A DNA stretch of 50,724 nucleotides from an uncultured Eubacteriales bacterium (GCA_902768795.1 CACXMS010000014.1:1-50724), one strand, 5' to 3'. Shown: positions 33,395-42,872, numbered from the stretch's first letter. Notes: generated by a model from the sequence alone, not told the origin. Numbers and translations: made by a program.

Positions 33395-35071
33395 TCAAAA
33401 CAGGCCGGAGATCCTGCCGTTTTCATCGACGTCGATCTTCTCGGCCGCCGGGACCTTCGGAAGCCCCGGCATCGTCATGATATCGCCGGTCAGAGCAACG
33501 ACAAATCCCGCGCCTGCGGAGACTTTGACATTTTTGACCGTGACCGTGAAATGCTCCGGCGCGCCGAGCAGCTGCGGATCGTCCGAAAAGCTGTACTGTG
33601 TTTTGGCAATGCAGACCGGCAGCCGATCGAAGCCAAGCCCGGAAAGCCGTTCGATCTGCTTCTTTGCGTTGGGCAGGACCGTAATGCCGTCGCCGCCGTA
33701 GATCTTCCGAACGATCGCATCGATCTTGTCCTCAATGCTGCCGTTCAGTTCATAGGAGAATCGGAAATCGCCCTGTTCTTCTTCGCACAGGCGAACGACC
33801 TCCCGCGCGAGCGCCTCGCCGCCCTTGCCGCCCTCGGCCCAGACCGTGGACAGAACCGTATTCACGCCGAGCGCGCGGCATTTTTCGATGATGAACGAAA
33901 TCTCCGCGTCGGTATCGGTCGGGAACCGATTCACCGCGACGACGCACGGCAGACGGTACACGTTCCGCATGTTGGAAACGTGGCGCAAAAGGTTCGGAAT
34001 ACCGCGTTCGAGCGCGGCAAGATCCTCCGAAGCAAGCTGTTTTTTATCGAGTCCGCCGTGCATTTTCAGCGCGCGCACCGTCGCCACGACGACGACCGCG
34101 TCCGGAACGAGACCTGCCATGCGGCACTTGATGTCGAGAAACTTCTCCGCGCCGAGATCGGCGCCGAATCCCGCCTCCGTAACGGTATAATCGCCGAGCT
34201 TCAGGGCCATGCGCGTCGCCATCACGGAGTTGCACCCGTGCGCGATGTTCGCAAACGGCCCGCCGTGCACGAACGCCGGCGTGCCCTCGAGCGTCTGCAC
34301 AAGGTTCGGTTTGAGCGCGTCCTTCAAAAGCGCGGTCATCGCGCCCACGGCCTTCAGGTCGCCCGCAGTCACGGGGCGGTCGTCATAGGTATAGCCGACG
34401 ATGATGCGTCCCAGGCGTTCCTTGAGATCCGAGACCGACGAAGCAAGGCAGAAGACCGCCATGATTTCGCTCGCAACCGTGATATCGAACCCGTCCTCAC
34501 GCGGCACGCCGTTCGCCTTTCCGCCGAGCCCGTCGACTATGTTCCGAAGCTGCCGGTCGTTCATATCGACGCAGCGCTTCCAGGTGATCTTTCTCACGTC
34601 GATCCCGAGCGCATTGCCCTGCTGAATGTGGTTGTCCAGCATTGCGGCAAGCAGATTGTTCGCCGCGCCGATCGCGTGAAAATCGCCCGTGAAATGCAGA
34701 TTGATGTCCTCCATCGGCACGACCTGCGCGTATCCGCCGCCCGCCGCGCCGCCTTTGACGCCGAATACCGGCCCGAGCGACGGTTCCCGAAGCGCGACCG
34801 TAACGCGCTTTCCGATGCGGGCAAGCCCGTCGGCAAGGCCGATCGTCGTCGTCGTTTTTCCCTCGCCCGCAGGCGTCGGCGTGATTGCCGTCACAAGAAT
34901 CAGCTTCCCGTCCCTGCGTCCCGGCTCCTTCAGAAGCGCCGGATCGACCTTGGCCTTATAGCGTCCGTACGGTTCGAGATACGCTTCGTCGATGCCTGCG
35001 CGGGCCGCCACCGCTCCGATCGGCAGCATTTGGGTTTGCTGTGCAATCTCGATATCGGATAAATATGTCAT
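33395..35071 (-). CDS. fhs: Formate-tetrahydrofolate ligase
   Basis: A 558-residue enzyme that makes 10-formyltetrahydrofolate from formate, tetrahydrofolate and ATP, feeding purine synthesis and the Wood-Ljungdahl methyl branch. Marks include [20 protein letters not shown] (ATP loop), [40 protein letters not shown] and the C-terminal [16 protein letters not shown]. Start at 35071 ([10 protein letters not shown]) after GGAGGCG; the ten extra upstream codons are unlikely. First gene of fhs-thioesterase. Confidence 0.97.
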   Translation of the reverse strand: MTYLSDIEIAQQTQMLPIGAVAARAGIDEAYLEPYGRYKAKVDPALLKEPGRRDGKLILVTAITPTPAGEGKTTTTIGLADGLARIGKRVTVALREPSLGPVFGVKGGAAGGGYAQVVPMEDINLHFTGDFHAIGAANNLLAAMLDNHIQQGNALGIDVRKITWKRCVDMNDRQLRNIVDGLGGKANGVPREDGFDITVASEIMAVFCLASSVSDLKERLGRIIVGYTYDDRPVTAGDLKAVGAMTALLKDALKPNLVQTLEGTPAFVHGGPFANIAHGCNSVMATRMALKLGDYTVTEAGFGADLGAEKFLDIKCRMAGLVPDAVVVVATVRALKMHGGLDKKQLASEDLAALERGIPNLLRHVSNMRNVYRLPCVVAVNRFPTDTDAEISFIIEKCRALGVNTVLSTVWAEGGKGGEALAREVVRLCEEEQGDFRFSYELNGSIEDKIDAIVRKIYGGDGITVLPNAKKQIERLSGLGFDRLPVCIAKTQYSFSDDPQLLGAPEHFTVTVKNVKVSAGAGFVVALTGDIMTMPGLPKVPAAEKIDVDENGRISGLF

Positions 35072-35118
35072 TTTCGCCTCCGCTGCAACAAGAATCCGCA
35101 AATTGCTTCGCTGGTCTT

Positions 35119-35147
35119 ATCATACCGTTTTGGGCGAAAAAAGTAAA
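35119..35147 (-). promoter_or_regulatory. Promoter of fhs
   Basis: Minus-strand TTTACT (35147-35142), 17-base spacer, TATGAT (35124-35119). It begins eight bases past the stop of the small membrane ORF. Confidence 0.6.
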
Positions 35148-35154
35148 GCATTTT

Positions 35155-35319
35155 TCAAGCGGCCCGAAGAACAAACAGCATCGCGGTCAGACCGATCAGC
35201 ACCGCTGCCGCCGCCGTGACGCAGACTGCCGCGGCAATCCGGCGGGTTCGGATCGAATGCACCAGATAGGCCGTTCCGTAGAACAGCGCCAAAGCATTGC
35301 ACAGCGTCAGCCCGATCAC
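35155..35319 (-). CDS. 54-residue two-helix membrane protein at the end of the ger operon (candidate D subunit)
   Basis: A GTG at 35319 overlaps the TGA of the GerC-type gene in GTGA and has GGGAGGCGCGTC upstream. The product has two hydrophobic helices, LTLCNALALFYGTAYLV and AAAVCVTAAAAVLIGLTAML, separated by the basic HSIRTRRI. Small two-helix D proteins encoded in ger operons modulate germinant receptors in Bacillus. This ORF has the right size, topology and position, but I cannot show homology. Confidence 0.6.
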   Translation of the reverse strand: MIGLTLCNALALFYGTAYLVHSIRTRRIAAAVCVTAAAAVLIGLTAMLFVLRAA

Positions 35320-36458
35320 GACGCGCCTCCCGGATGCAGCAGCCGCACCTGCACATCAAACGACGCTTCCAAAGAACGGTACCGTTCTTTCCACTCTTCT
35401 TCGCCGCCGAACGGATAATTCAGCAGTTCCCGCGTGCCAAGCAGCATTGCGTCGGCATTCCTCTTTTGCAGCGCGGCAAACGTATCCTCCAGTTCCTTTC
35501 GGATCCGTTCCTTCAAAAACGGCTCCAACGCGTCCGAAGAAGCAATCGCGGACAGCGGATATTCCGGCGTGACGTCGAGATAGACGGTGACGGTCGCCTT
35601 CCCGTTTCCGACCGAAACGGACGGGCGTTTTCTTTTCCGCACCCGAACCGAAAGCGTTCCCACCGACGGTTCATAAAAGGTCAGGCCGCCTTCCGAAAAC
35701 TCGCCGCGCACCATGCCGCACAGAAGCGTATGACGGCCCGAAAGCGTTCCGACCATCCGCGCGCCGTCGAAAACGGCGCTTCCGATGACGGTCGTCCCGC
35801 GCGCGGTCTCCTCCGCAAGCGCGCCCCCAAGCATCGGATAAACCTCGCCGACGACGATATCCGGTTTCGGATCGGATCCGTTCACACCGAGATACGGCAA
35901 AACGAGATCAAACGTCTCGGAACCGAGCGCCTCCCGAACGGTGCGGCAGCGCGCATCGATCAGCGTGCCGGACTGCTCCGCAAGCGTACCGATGTTTTTC
36001 ATCGTCTTGGAAAACGACGGGTCGGCGTCGCTTTTCAGCCCTTCATAGACGTCCCGCAGCGGCCCGTCCGCCACCATGATCCGGACATTGGAATGGATGT
36101 CCAGCGCGCCGAGCGAAAAATCGAGCAGTTCTTTGATCTCCCCCTCCCGCGCAAGCGGCTCGGACAGCAGGATCAGCGACGTTCGTGAAAACCGCAGCGT
36201 CAGCGGCAGCCCTGCGTTGACGGTTTCGATCGCTTCAAACAGCGTTCGCGCCTCCGCCGAAAGAACCTCCGTCTTCATCGAGGCGCCTTCCTCCGCGCCC
36301 GCTTCCGGCATGGCGGCAAGCAGCACGATCCGATAGGCGAACGTGTCTCCGCGCTCAATGCCGAAGCTCAGCACATACGTGTTGTCCGCCACATCGCCGC
36401 GGCTCAGGCATCCGGTCAGAAGCAGGCACAGCAGCAACGGCGCTATTCTCTTTTGCAT
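35316..36458 (-). CDS. Spore germination lipoprotein, Ger(x)C family
   Basis: The C subunit of a GerA-type germinant receptor in the inner spore membrane. The 380-residue protein has a signal peptide ending LLTGC (Cys17 lipid anchor), then SRGDVADNTYVLSFGIERGD. It continues with the Ger(x)C three-domain layout, including FSRTSLILLSEPLAREGEIK and the C-terminal LNYPFGGEEEWKERYRSLEA. Its ATG lies inside the end of the permease gene (16-base overlap) and its stop overlaps the small ORF downstream, so the operon is tightly coupled. Confidence 0.92.
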   Translation of the reverse strand: MQKRIAPLLLCLLLTGCLSRGDVADNTYVLSFGIERGDTFAYRIVLLAAMPEAGAEEGASMKTEVLSAEARTLFEAIETVNAGLPLTLRFSRTSLILLSEPLAREGEIKELLDFSLGALDIHSNVRIMVADGPLRDVYEGLKSDADPSFSKTMKNIGTLAEQSGTLIDARCRTVREALGSETFDLVLPYLGVNGSDPKPDIVVGEVYPMLGGALAEETARGTTVIGSAVFDGARMVGTLSGRHTLLCGMVRGEFSEGGLTFYEPSVGTLSVRVRKRKRPSVSVGNGKATVTVYLDVTPEYPLSAIASSDALEPFLKERIRKELEDTFAALQKRNADAMLLGTRELLNYPFGGEEEWKERYRSLEASFDVQVRLLHPGGAS

Positions 36459-37525
36459 GAATTTCTCCTTCTCATCAACAGCGCCGCCAGCGGAATCAGC
36501 GCCGCCGCACAGCCGGCCGGACGCAGATACGGCAGCTTCCGGCCGAGATCGTCCGCTTCGCGCAATACAAGCGCCGCGGTCACGACCGCAGCCGCAAACA
36601 GCATCGCAAACGGTCGGACGTCACGCAGGGAGAAGCATTCCACCGTCAAAAGCGCCGCGCCGTAAACGGCGCATGCCGAAGCGAACAGCGCCGCCATCGT
36701 CCAGACGAACAGCACGACGCGGTCGAGCCGCACGGATGCGTTGTCCGTATCGATTTCCAGCATCAGGCGATACAGCGGCGCGGAAAGCTCCCTCAGTTCC
36801 GTATACCGATAAGACATTCCGAGGCACAGCTCGGCAACGACGGTCAGCGCGCCGCCGAGCAGCATCCCGACCGTTCCCGCGCGGCGAACATTCCGCCAGC
36901 CCTGCGCGCCGCGCGCGCAGCTCAGAAGCAGCAGTACAACGGGAAGAAATCGCAGCAGCGACACCGCGCTCTGCTGCACAAGCCGCATTCCGTCGGAAAG
37001 CAGCGGATACAGTCGATAAAACCGGTAAAGCGGCACATCCGAGCCGAGTCCGAACACCGCCGCCGCAAGCGTGAGCGGCAGCAGCACCCGAGCCGTCCGC
37101 GTCAGCGTTTCCATGCCGAGCATGGAAAGCGCCGCAAGGCAGGGAACGCAATACAGCGCGATGCGCGCCGGCTCCGCCTCGACATAAATGAAATCCGTCA
37201 TCGCGCGAATGAATCGCATTCCGGGCAGCGTCGCGCCAAGCAGCAGCGCGCTCACGCCGAAGACGCATGCCGCGCCGCAAACCGGCTTCGGAAAAAGTGC
37301 AAGACGTCCGCCGAGGGAATCCGCGCCCGCGCGTTCCAACGCGTTTGCGGCCAGCCGCAGCACCGTGACAGAGACGAAAAGCGCGATCAGCGTTGCGAAA
37401 TGCAGCCGGTTTCCCGTGTCAAAGATTCCGGATTCCTCCGTCGAAAAGCAGCCGAAAATCAACGTGCAGATCGCCGTGAGCGCCGTAAGCTCGCGGCGTC
37501 CGAACCGCCCGAGCCGATCGTTCAC
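36443..37525 (-). CDS. Spore germination permease, GerAB/GerB type
   Basis: The B subunit of the germinant receptor, an amino acid permease-like membrane protein that likely binds the germinant. The 360 residues form about ten membrane helices, beginning NDRLGRFGRRELTALTAICT and including IFGCFSTEESGIFDTGNRLH and RFIRAMTDFIYVEAEPARIA. I start it at a GTG (37525) that overlaps the gerA stop in GTGA and follows GGAGGGGCGGCT. The frame remains open far upstream to 38302, but that part is antisense-frame noise inside gerA. The sequence is divergent from B. subtilis GerAB. Confidence 0.85.
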   Translation of the reverse strand: MNDRLGRFGRRELTALTAICTLIFGCFSTEESGIFDTGNRLHFATLIALFVSVTVLRLAANALERAGADSLGGRLALFPKPVCGAACVFGVSALLLGATLPGMRFIRAMTDFIYVEAEPARIALYCVPCLAALSMLGMETLTRTARVLLPLTLAAAVFGLGSDVPLYRFYRLYPLLSDGMRLVQQSAVSLLRFLPVVLLLLSCARGAQGWRNVRRAGTVGMLLGGALTVVAELCLGMSYRYTELRELSAPLYRLMLEIDTDNASVRLDRVVLFVWTMAALFASACAVYGAALLTVECFSLRDVRPFAMLFAAAVVTAALVLREADDLGRKLPYLRPAGCAAALIPLAALLMRRRNSCKRE

Positions 37526-39111
37526 AGCCGCCCCTCCGCGTTTGCGATATCGTCCGGCGCGCGGCGCAGCGGATTGCGGCGAATCAGAAACGGCCGCACA
37601 GGCCGCGCAGCGGGCGCAAACGGCGCGAGCATCGGTACGCCGAACGATTTGGCCGAAGCAAGCAGCGCGATCGAAAGCAGCGTCATGCCGCCGATGCCGA
37701 GGAATCCCCCGAACGTCGCCGCAACACACAGTGCGACGCGGTAATACGCGACGCAAAGCTGCGTGCTGTAATCGGGGATCGTGAAGTTGCCGAGACCGGA
37801 CAGCGCGACAATGATCAGTACGACCGTCGAGACAAGATGCGCGGCAACCGCCGCCTGTCCGAGCAGCAAGCCGCCGATGATGCCGATCGCGTGGCCGACA
37901 ACGCCCGGAACGCGCACGCCCGCTTCCCGGACAAGCTGGAAGACCAGCAGCAGAAAGATCATTTCGACCGGAAGCGGCAAAAACACCATAACATGGCTCG
38001 AAAGCACGACCGAGAGCACCTCGCCCGAGAGCTGTCCCGCATGATGCTCGGTCAGCGCCAGAAAATAGGCCGGCATCCAGACCGAAACGACGGCGCCCGC
38101 CGCACGCACCGCGCGCAGCAGCGTTCCGACCGGCCGGCGCGCCGCGGCATCCTCCGCGCTCGAAAACAGAAGGCCGAGCGTCGCCGGCAAAACGATGGCG
38201 ATCGGACTGCCCTCCAGCAGAACCGCCGCTTTTCCGTTCAGCAGCGAGGCCGCAACGCGATCCGGCCGTTCCGTTTTCAGCGTCTGCGGAAGCGGCAGCC
38301 ACGAATAGTCCTCTATCTGCTGCTCCAGCATGCCGACGCTCAGCACGGCGTCCGCGTCAACGGCGGCCAGACGCTTTCGGATCTCGGCAAGAAGGCGGCG
38401 GTTCGTTACGCCGTCCAGATACAGCAGCGCAAGCCGCACGCCGTTTTTCCCGCCCGAAGGCAGGAGCGACGCGACAAAGCGCGGCGTTCGCAGGATGCGC
38501 CTTACCAGCGTGATATTCGTCCGAAGGTTCTCCGTAAACGCCTCGTGCGCGCCGAGCACAACGGTTTCGTTGATCGGCTCGGAAACGCTGCGCGAAACGT
38601 ATCCGCGCGTATCGAACAGCAGACAGGCGCGCTCGCCCGCCAAAAAAACCGCGGTCTGTCCTTCGGTGATCGCCGCGACCGCCGCATCGAACGCGTCCGA
38701 GCACTTCGACTCGTCGAGCGGAAACACCGCTTTTTGCAGTTCCTCCGGCGTGCGAAGCGCAAGCGGATCCAGCGTCGCTTTTTGCGCCGGTCCCAGCAAA
38801 AACCGCCCGATGCGGTCCGCGTCCGCCATGCCGTTCAGAAACGCTGCGAGCGCCTCGACCTTATTTCCGATCCGGAACGGACGAAGAATCAGATCGCTGT
38901 TCTCCGCGCCGCAGAACGTCTTCTTCAAAAGCGTCTCCGTTTCCGAAAGGCGCTGCGGAATTTCCTTCGGGATCGGATCGGGCGGATCATTCGTCTGCTT
39001 CGGCGCGTCGGGCGTGCCGCGCTCGGTTTCCAAAAGCTCAAACCTTTGATACGGTTCATCAAAACGAAACGGATTCATACGGACAGTATGGCCCCTCCCC
39101 GTCCCGTTCAT
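37522..39111 (-). CDS. Spore germination protein, GerA family
   Basis: The A subunit of a germinant receptor. The protein (529 residues from 39111, 518 from the internal ATG at 39078) has a soluble N-terminal region of two domains, including SDLILRPFRIGNKVEALAAF and YVSRSVSEPINETVVLGAHEAFTE, close to the hallmark SRSVSEP-ETVVRGPREGF motif. Membrane helices follow from about residue 300, with LLEGSPIAIVLPATLGLLF and VGHAIGIIGGLLLGQAAVAA. Together the three ger genes indicate a spore-forming organism. Neither start has an ideal ribosome site. CATACTG and GTATG just upstream of 39078 could be a forespore sigma-G promoter. Confidence 0.92.
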   Translation of the reverse strand: MNGTGRGHTVRMNPFRFDEPYQRFELLETERGTPDAPKQTNDPPDPIPKEIPQRLSETETLLKKTFCGAENSDLILRPFRIGNKVEALAAFLNGMADADRIGRFLLGPAQKATLDPLALRTPEELQKAVFPLDESKCSDAFDAAVAAITEGQTAVFLAGERACLLFDTRGYVSRSVSEPINETVVLGAHEAFTENLRTNITLVRRILRTPRFVASLLPSGGKNGVRLALLYLDGVTNRRLLAEIRKRLAAVDADAVLSVGMLEQQIEDYSWLPLPQTLKTERPDRVAASLLNGKAAVLLEGSPIAIVLPATLGLLFSSAEDAAARRPVGTLLRAVRAAGAVVSVWMPAYFLALTEHHAGQLSGEVLSVVLSSHVMVFLPLPVEMIFLLLVFQLVREAGVRVPGVVGHAIGIIGGLLLGQAAVAAHLVSTVVLIIVALSGLGNFTIPDYSTQLCVAYYRVALCVAATFGGFLGIGGMTLLSIALLASAKSFGVPMLAPFAPAARPVRPFLIRRNPLRRAPDDIANAEGRL

Positions 39112-39148
39112 ACATCCGCCGAATCATTCGTTCTTTTGTAAAAAGTAG

Positions 39149-39177
39149 TGGAAATATCCGGCAGAGTATGTTATAAT
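39149..39177 (+). promoter_or_regulatory. Promoter of glgB
   Basis: TGGAAA (39149-39154), 17-base spacer, perfect TATAAT (39172-39177) with the TG extension. It is divergent from the ger operon. Confidence 0.75.
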
Positions 39178-39225
39178 AACAGATGCCGAAATCAATCGGA
39201 CAAACACAATGGAGGATCGAATTCA

Positions 39226-41151
39226 ATGGCAGATGAAAATCGCCCTGTCCTTTCGGACTTTGACAGTTTTCTGTTTCATCAGGGAACGGATTACTCGGCT
39301 TACAAAAAGCTCGGCGCGCACCCCGGCAACGCCGAAGGCGTGGACGGAACCTGGTTCAACGTCTGGGCGCCCAACGCCAAGCAGGTCTATGTGGTAACCG
39401 CCGCAACACGCTGGGAGAATATGATCCCGATGCACCGCGCGGAATTCGACCCGACCGTATGGGAAGTCTTCGTCGCAAACGTGCATGACGGCGACGCGTA
39501 TCGCTACGTCGTCGACGGCGCGGACGGCATTCGCCGCTATAAGTCCGATCCGTTCGGGTTCCGTTCCGAGCTGCGGCCCGACAGCGCTTCCATCGTCAGC
39601 CGTCTCGACACCTATACCTGGCACGACGCGGATTTTCTCGCCAAGCAGGACAATACGAAGGTACTCAATCAGCCGATCGCGATCTACGAGGTGCATCTCG
39701 GCTCGTGGAAGAAGAATTTCCGCGGCGATTGGGACTTCTCCGGCTTTATGAACTACCGCGAGCTGGCAGACGAGCTTTCCGAATACGTCAACTGGATGGG
39801 CTTTACGCATGTTGAGCTGATCGGCATCTGCGAGCATCCGTTCGACGGCTCCTGGGGCTATCAGGTGACCGGTTTCTATTCCCCCACCTCGCGCTACGGC
39901 ACGCCGGACGACTTCCGTTACTTTGTCGACAAGATGCACCAAAGCGGCATCGCGGTCATTCTGGACTGGGTTCCCGCGCATTTCCCGAAGGATCCGTTCG
40001 GTCTCGAATCGTTCGACGGCACGCCGCTGTTTGAATCCGGCGACCCGCTCCGCGCCGAATACCCGCAATGGGGCACGAAGGCCTTCGATCACGGCAAGCC
40101 CGAGGTGCGTTCGTTCCTGATTTCGAGCGCGTTCTACTGGGTACGCGAGTTCCATATCGACGCGCTGCGCGTCGACGCGGTCGCCGCAATGCTGTACGCG
40201 AGCTTCGGCCGCGCCGAATGGCGTCCGAATATGTACGGCGGCGACATCAACCTCGAGAGCAAAGCGTTCCTGCAGCAGGCCAACTACGCGATCTGCGGCC
40301 AGACCAACGCGTATATGATCGCGGAGGATTCCTCCGAGCTGCAGGGCATCACGGGCGACGTTCGCTGGGACGGCATCGGCTTTACGTTCAAATGGAACAT
40401 GGGATGGATGAACGATTCCCTCCGGTATCTTGAAGTCGATCCGATTTTCCGCAAATGGCATCACAACACGCTGACGCACACCGCCGACTATGCGTTCAAC
40501 GAAAACTTCATTCTCGTGCTCAGCCATGACGAGGTCGTGCATCTGAAGCACTCGATGGTCGAAAAGGCGCCCGGCGATAAACCCGCGCGGCTCGGCGGTC
40601 TGAAGTCGTTCTATACGTATCAGTTCACGCACCCCGGCAAGAAGCTGCTGTTCATGGGCCAGGAGTTCGCGCAGGAGCGCGAATGGTCCGAAGCGCGTTC
40701 TCTGGACTGGGGTCTTGCAAGCGATTTTGGTCACCGCGACGTGCTGCAGTGCGTCCGCAACCTGCTCGAGATCTACCGCAAGTATCCGTGCCTGTACACC
40801 GACGCGAAAGATCCTTCCACGTTCCAGTGGGTCAACCGCGGCGACGCGGACCGCAACCTGGTCAGCTTCATCCGCCGCAATCCGTGGAACTACGACGGCG
40901 CGGTGCTTGTCGTCTGCAGCTTCTCCCCGAGCACGTATATCGATTACGCCGTAGGCGTTCCCGAACCGGGTCTCTATAAGCGCGCGTTCAGCACGTTCGA
41001 CAGTCTGCCCGGCGGCGGCGGATCTGCCGACGGCAACGAGGTTCCCCCGCTTTCGGCAACCGAGGCCGAGTGCGACGGATATCCGTATCGCCTGACCTAC
41101 AGCCTGCGTCCGTTCGAAGCCGTCATCTTCGAGTTTCCGCACGCCGAATAA
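39226..41151 (+). CDS. glgB: 1,4-alpha-glucan branching enzyme (GH13)
   Basis: A 641-residue glycogen branching enzyme. The N-terminal CBM48-like domain (LGAHPGNAEGVDGTWFNVWA) is followed by a GH13 barrel. Its catalytic nucleophile is the Asp in DALRVDAVAAML, the acid/base is the Glu in YMIAEDSSELQG, and the third carboxylate is the Asp in LSHDEVVHLKHSM. It introduces alpha-1,6 branches into glycogen. ATG at 39226 has GGAGGATCG ahead; the longer frame from 39148 runs through the promoter. It is monocistronic. No other glg gene is in view. Confidence 0.95.
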   Translation: MADENRPVLSDFDSFLFHQGTDYSAYKKLGAHPGNAEGVDGTWFNVWAPNAKQVYVVTAATRWENMIPMHRAEFDPTVWEVFVANVHDGDAYRYVVDGADGIRRYKSDPFGFRSELRPDSASIVSRLDTYTWHDADFLAKQDNTKVLNQPIAIYEVHLGSWKKNFRGDWDFSGFMNYRELADELSEYVNWMGFTHVELIGICEHPFDGSWGYQVTGFYSPTSRYGTPDDFRYFVDKMHQSGIAVILDWVPAHFPKDPFGLESFDGTPLFESGDPLRAEYPQWGTKAFDHGKPEVRSFLISSAFYWVREFHIDALRVDAVAAMLYASFGRAEWRPNMYGGDINLESKAFLQQANYAICGQTNAYMIAEDSSELQGITGDVRWDGIGFTFKWNMGWMNDSLRYLEVDPIFRKWHHNTLTHTADYAFNENFILVLSHDEVVHLKHSMVEKAPGDKPARLGGLKSFYTYQFTHPGKKLLFMGQEFAQEREWSEARSLDWGLASDFGHRDVLQCVRNLLEIYRKYPCLYTDAKDPSTFQWVNRGDADRNLVSFIRRNPWNYDGAVLVVCSFSPSTYIDYAVGVPEPGLYKRAFSTFDSLPGGGGSADGNEVPPLSATEAECDGYPYRLTYSLRPFEAVIFEFPHAE

Positions 41152-41169
41152 TCCGGTTTGACACAAAAT

Positions 41170-41211
41170 CGCCGTTAAGAAACTCGAAAGAGAATCTTAA
41201 CGGCGTTTTTT
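41170..41211 (+). terminator. Terminator of glgB
   Basis: Stem CGCCGTTAAGA / TCTTAACGGCG followed by TTTTTT, starting 18 bases after the glgB stop. Confidence 0.88.
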
Positions 41212-41240
41212 CTGTCCGTTTCGCCGTTATTTTTCATCGG

Positions 41241-41269
41241 TTGACAAAATTCCGGAAAAATGATAGGAT
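41241..41269 (+). promoter_or_regulatory. Promoter of the Rrf2 regulator with an internal TTCCGGAA palindrome
   Basis: Perfect TTGACA (41241-41246), 17-base spacer, TAGGAT (41264-41269). The spacer holds TTCCGGAA (41250-41257), a possible autoregulatory site. Confidence 0.68.
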
Positions 41270-41340
41270 ACAAATAAAGTTGTATTATCGGCAGGAAAAC
41301 CCATTCATTAAAAAACGAAACCGACCTTCAGGAGGAGAAA

Positions 41341-41775
41341 ATGCGATTATCGATGACAACCGATTATGCGATCCGCTGCCTTATGTATCTTTCCCAAAAT
41401 ACTGGCGTCAGTACCTCCCAAAAGGTGTGCGAATATACGGGAATCAGCAGCGACGAACACACCCGCAAGATTCTTCGCCGACTCAAACAGGGCGGTCTTG
41501 TACGCTCCGATCAGGGTGCAAAAGGCGGTTATTCCCTCGCCCGTCCTCTGTCTTCCATCACATTTTTGGATGTGATTCTTTGCACGGATGATACGATTCA
41601 TATCAATCCGCTTCCTTTCCATCCGCCGGGGTTTGCCGAAAAGCAGCAAGCCGTTCAACGCTATTATGCTGTCACGCAGGAAATGATTGCAGCGTATTTT
41701 TCCAGCGTGACCATTCCGGACATTCTGGAAGGAAAGCTCCCCGTCTGGACGCTTCAACCGCAAAAAACAGAATAA
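41341..41775 (+). CDS. Rrf2-family transcriptional regulator
   Basis: A 144-residue winged-helix regulator beginning MRLSMTTDYAIRCLMYLSQN, the standard Rrf2 start, with the recognition helix ISSDEHTRKILRRLKQGG and wing SDQGAKGGYSLARP. The Cys-rich cluster that binds [2Fe-2S] in IscR or NsrR (three Cys around residues 90-105) is absent; the only cysteines are 13, 30 and 80. It may therefore sense something other than an iron-sulfur cluster, as CymR does. A hairpin terminator follows, so it is monocistronic. Confidence 0.92.
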   Translation: MRLSMTTDYAIRCLMYLSQNTGVSTSQKVCEYTGISSDEHTRKILRRLKQGGLVRSDQGAKGGYSLARPLSSITFLDVILCTDDTIHINPLPFHPPGFAEKQQAVQRYYAVTQEMIAAYFSSVTIPDILEGKLPVWTLQPQKTE

Positions 41776-41784
41776 AAACAAACC

Positions 41785-41835
41785 GGGCCGCTTGAAAAGT
41801 CCCAAAAGCACAGGACTTTTTAAGCGGTCCTTTTT
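41785..41835 (+). terminator. Terminator of the Rrf2 gene
   Basis: An 18-base-arm stem (GGGCCGCTTGAAAAGTCC and near-complement) with a 10-base loop, then TTTTT. Confidence 0.85.
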
Positions 41836-42001
41836 ATCCCATGCGCGGGGCGTAATTGCCGCAGAAGCTCTCTCCCGCCGTCCCCGCGTAGCTGCGGTGC
41901 GTCGGCCGGACAACGATGCTGTTCAGCCGGCAATGATTTCCGTCCGTATAAAAAATGCAGCTTGTAACCTGACAACCGATCGTCTGTGTTCCGTATTCCA
42001 T
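41834..42001 (-). CDS. DUF1540 domain protein
   Basis: A 55-residue cysteine-rich protein with the DUF1540 pattern: IGCQVTSCIFYTDGNHCRLN, then IVV and a final ESFCGNY. That gives four cysteines spaced to bind one metal ion, probably zinc. The family is common in spore-forming Firmicutes, often in two tandem copies. The function is unknown. ATG at 42001 with AAGGAGAGACAGG; the longer frame to 42109 is not supported. Confidence 0.88.
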   Translation of the reverse strand: MEYGTQTIGCQVTSCIFYTDGNHCRLNSIVVRPTHRSYAGTAGESFCGNYAPRMG

Positions 42002-42098
42002 CCTGTCTCTCCTTTTTTCGGTAGTATGCGAACAAATCCCGGTTTCTATACGAAAAAGAAACGGCAATCGGCTTGCCGTTTCTGCAGGAAGGAAGCAT

Positions 42099-42824
42099 TT
42101 ATGCTTCAAAGATTGTTAGCAATTCGCGGAAATCCCGGATCTCATAATCGGGGCGGTTGGCGTCGGTGATCGGAACAATGTGCCGCTGCTCCGGAGAATG
42201 AAACAGGATGTTCACGCCGATCCCGGCTTTCCATGCGCCCGGAATATCGCTGTCAAGATTGTCCGCAACGGACGCACAGCGAGCCGGTTCAAGGCCCATA
42301 TCGTCGCACGCAAGACGGTAAATCGCGTCGCCCGGTTTTCTCAGTCCGCACACCGAGGACAGCACAATCGTTTCAAACACGCCTTCCAGCTTTTCGTTCC
42401 GGATCCATTGTCTGACCTCGTAATCCTCGCCGATCAGGTTGCTTAAAATGCCGAGCCGATATCCGCGTGCCTTAAGCGTCCGGAGAACCTCCACACCGTT
42501 CGGAACGGTCTTGCGGCGGCCGCGGGTCTTGCGGAACAGATAGGTCAATTCGTGGCAATGCTCCTTCACAAACGCCTCGTCCAGTTCCGGCTGCAAAAAC
42601 AGCCCCCACAGAACAGCGTCTCCGACTTCCCGCCGCGTATTGACCGCCCACGATTTATAGATGGAAAACCGGGTGTTCAACTGGCTGTAAAAGGTTTCTA
42701 CATCTGCATTGGGGTGAAGCAAACGGTGAAGCTCTCTTTTGGCCTCGTCCTGATACGCTGTATCTTTGATTTCGATTCGCAGCGTTCCGCCGAGATCAAA
42801 GAAAATGCCGTCAGCCTTTCTCAT
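42099..42824 (-). CDS. HAD-superfamily hydrolase
   Basis: A 241-residue haloacid dehalogenase-like protein. Motif I is FFDLGGTLR, motif II LGILSNLIG, motif III in LRKPGDAIYRLA (Lys) and motif IV SVADNLDSDIPGAWKAGI. It should be a phosphatase acting on small phosphorylated metabolites. In motif I the second Asp of the usual DxD is Gly, as in some active relatives with DLGN, so activity is not excluded. Start at ATG 42824; an upstream TTG at 42851 is possible. It follows modC by 49 bases, with a TGATATAAT element overlapping the modC stop. Confidence 0.88.
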   Translation of the reverse strand: MRKADGIFFDLGGTLRIEIKDTAYQDEAKRELHRLLHPNADVETFYSQLNTRFSIYKSWAVNTRREVGDAVLWGLFLQPELDEAFVKEHCHELTYLFRKTRGRRKTVPNGVEVLRTLKARGYRLGILSNLIGEDYEVRQWIRNEKLEGVFETIVLSSVCGLRKPGDAIYRLACDDMGLEPARCASVADNLDSDIPGAWKAGIGVNILFHSPEQRHIVPITDANRPDYEIRDFRELLTIFEA

Positions 42825-42872
42825 AGCAAGGATTCTCCTCCGTACAAACACAAAATCGGATTGGATATAGAC

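Noticed and set aside
33323..35062. 579-codon plus-strand open frame opposite fhs
   Set aside because: Antisense shadow of formate-tetrahydrofolate ligase.
36443..38302. N-terminal extension of the germination permease to 619 residues
   Set aside because: The extra part lies out of frame inside gerA and is low-complexity. A GTG with a good ribosome site at 37525 gives a normal-length permease.
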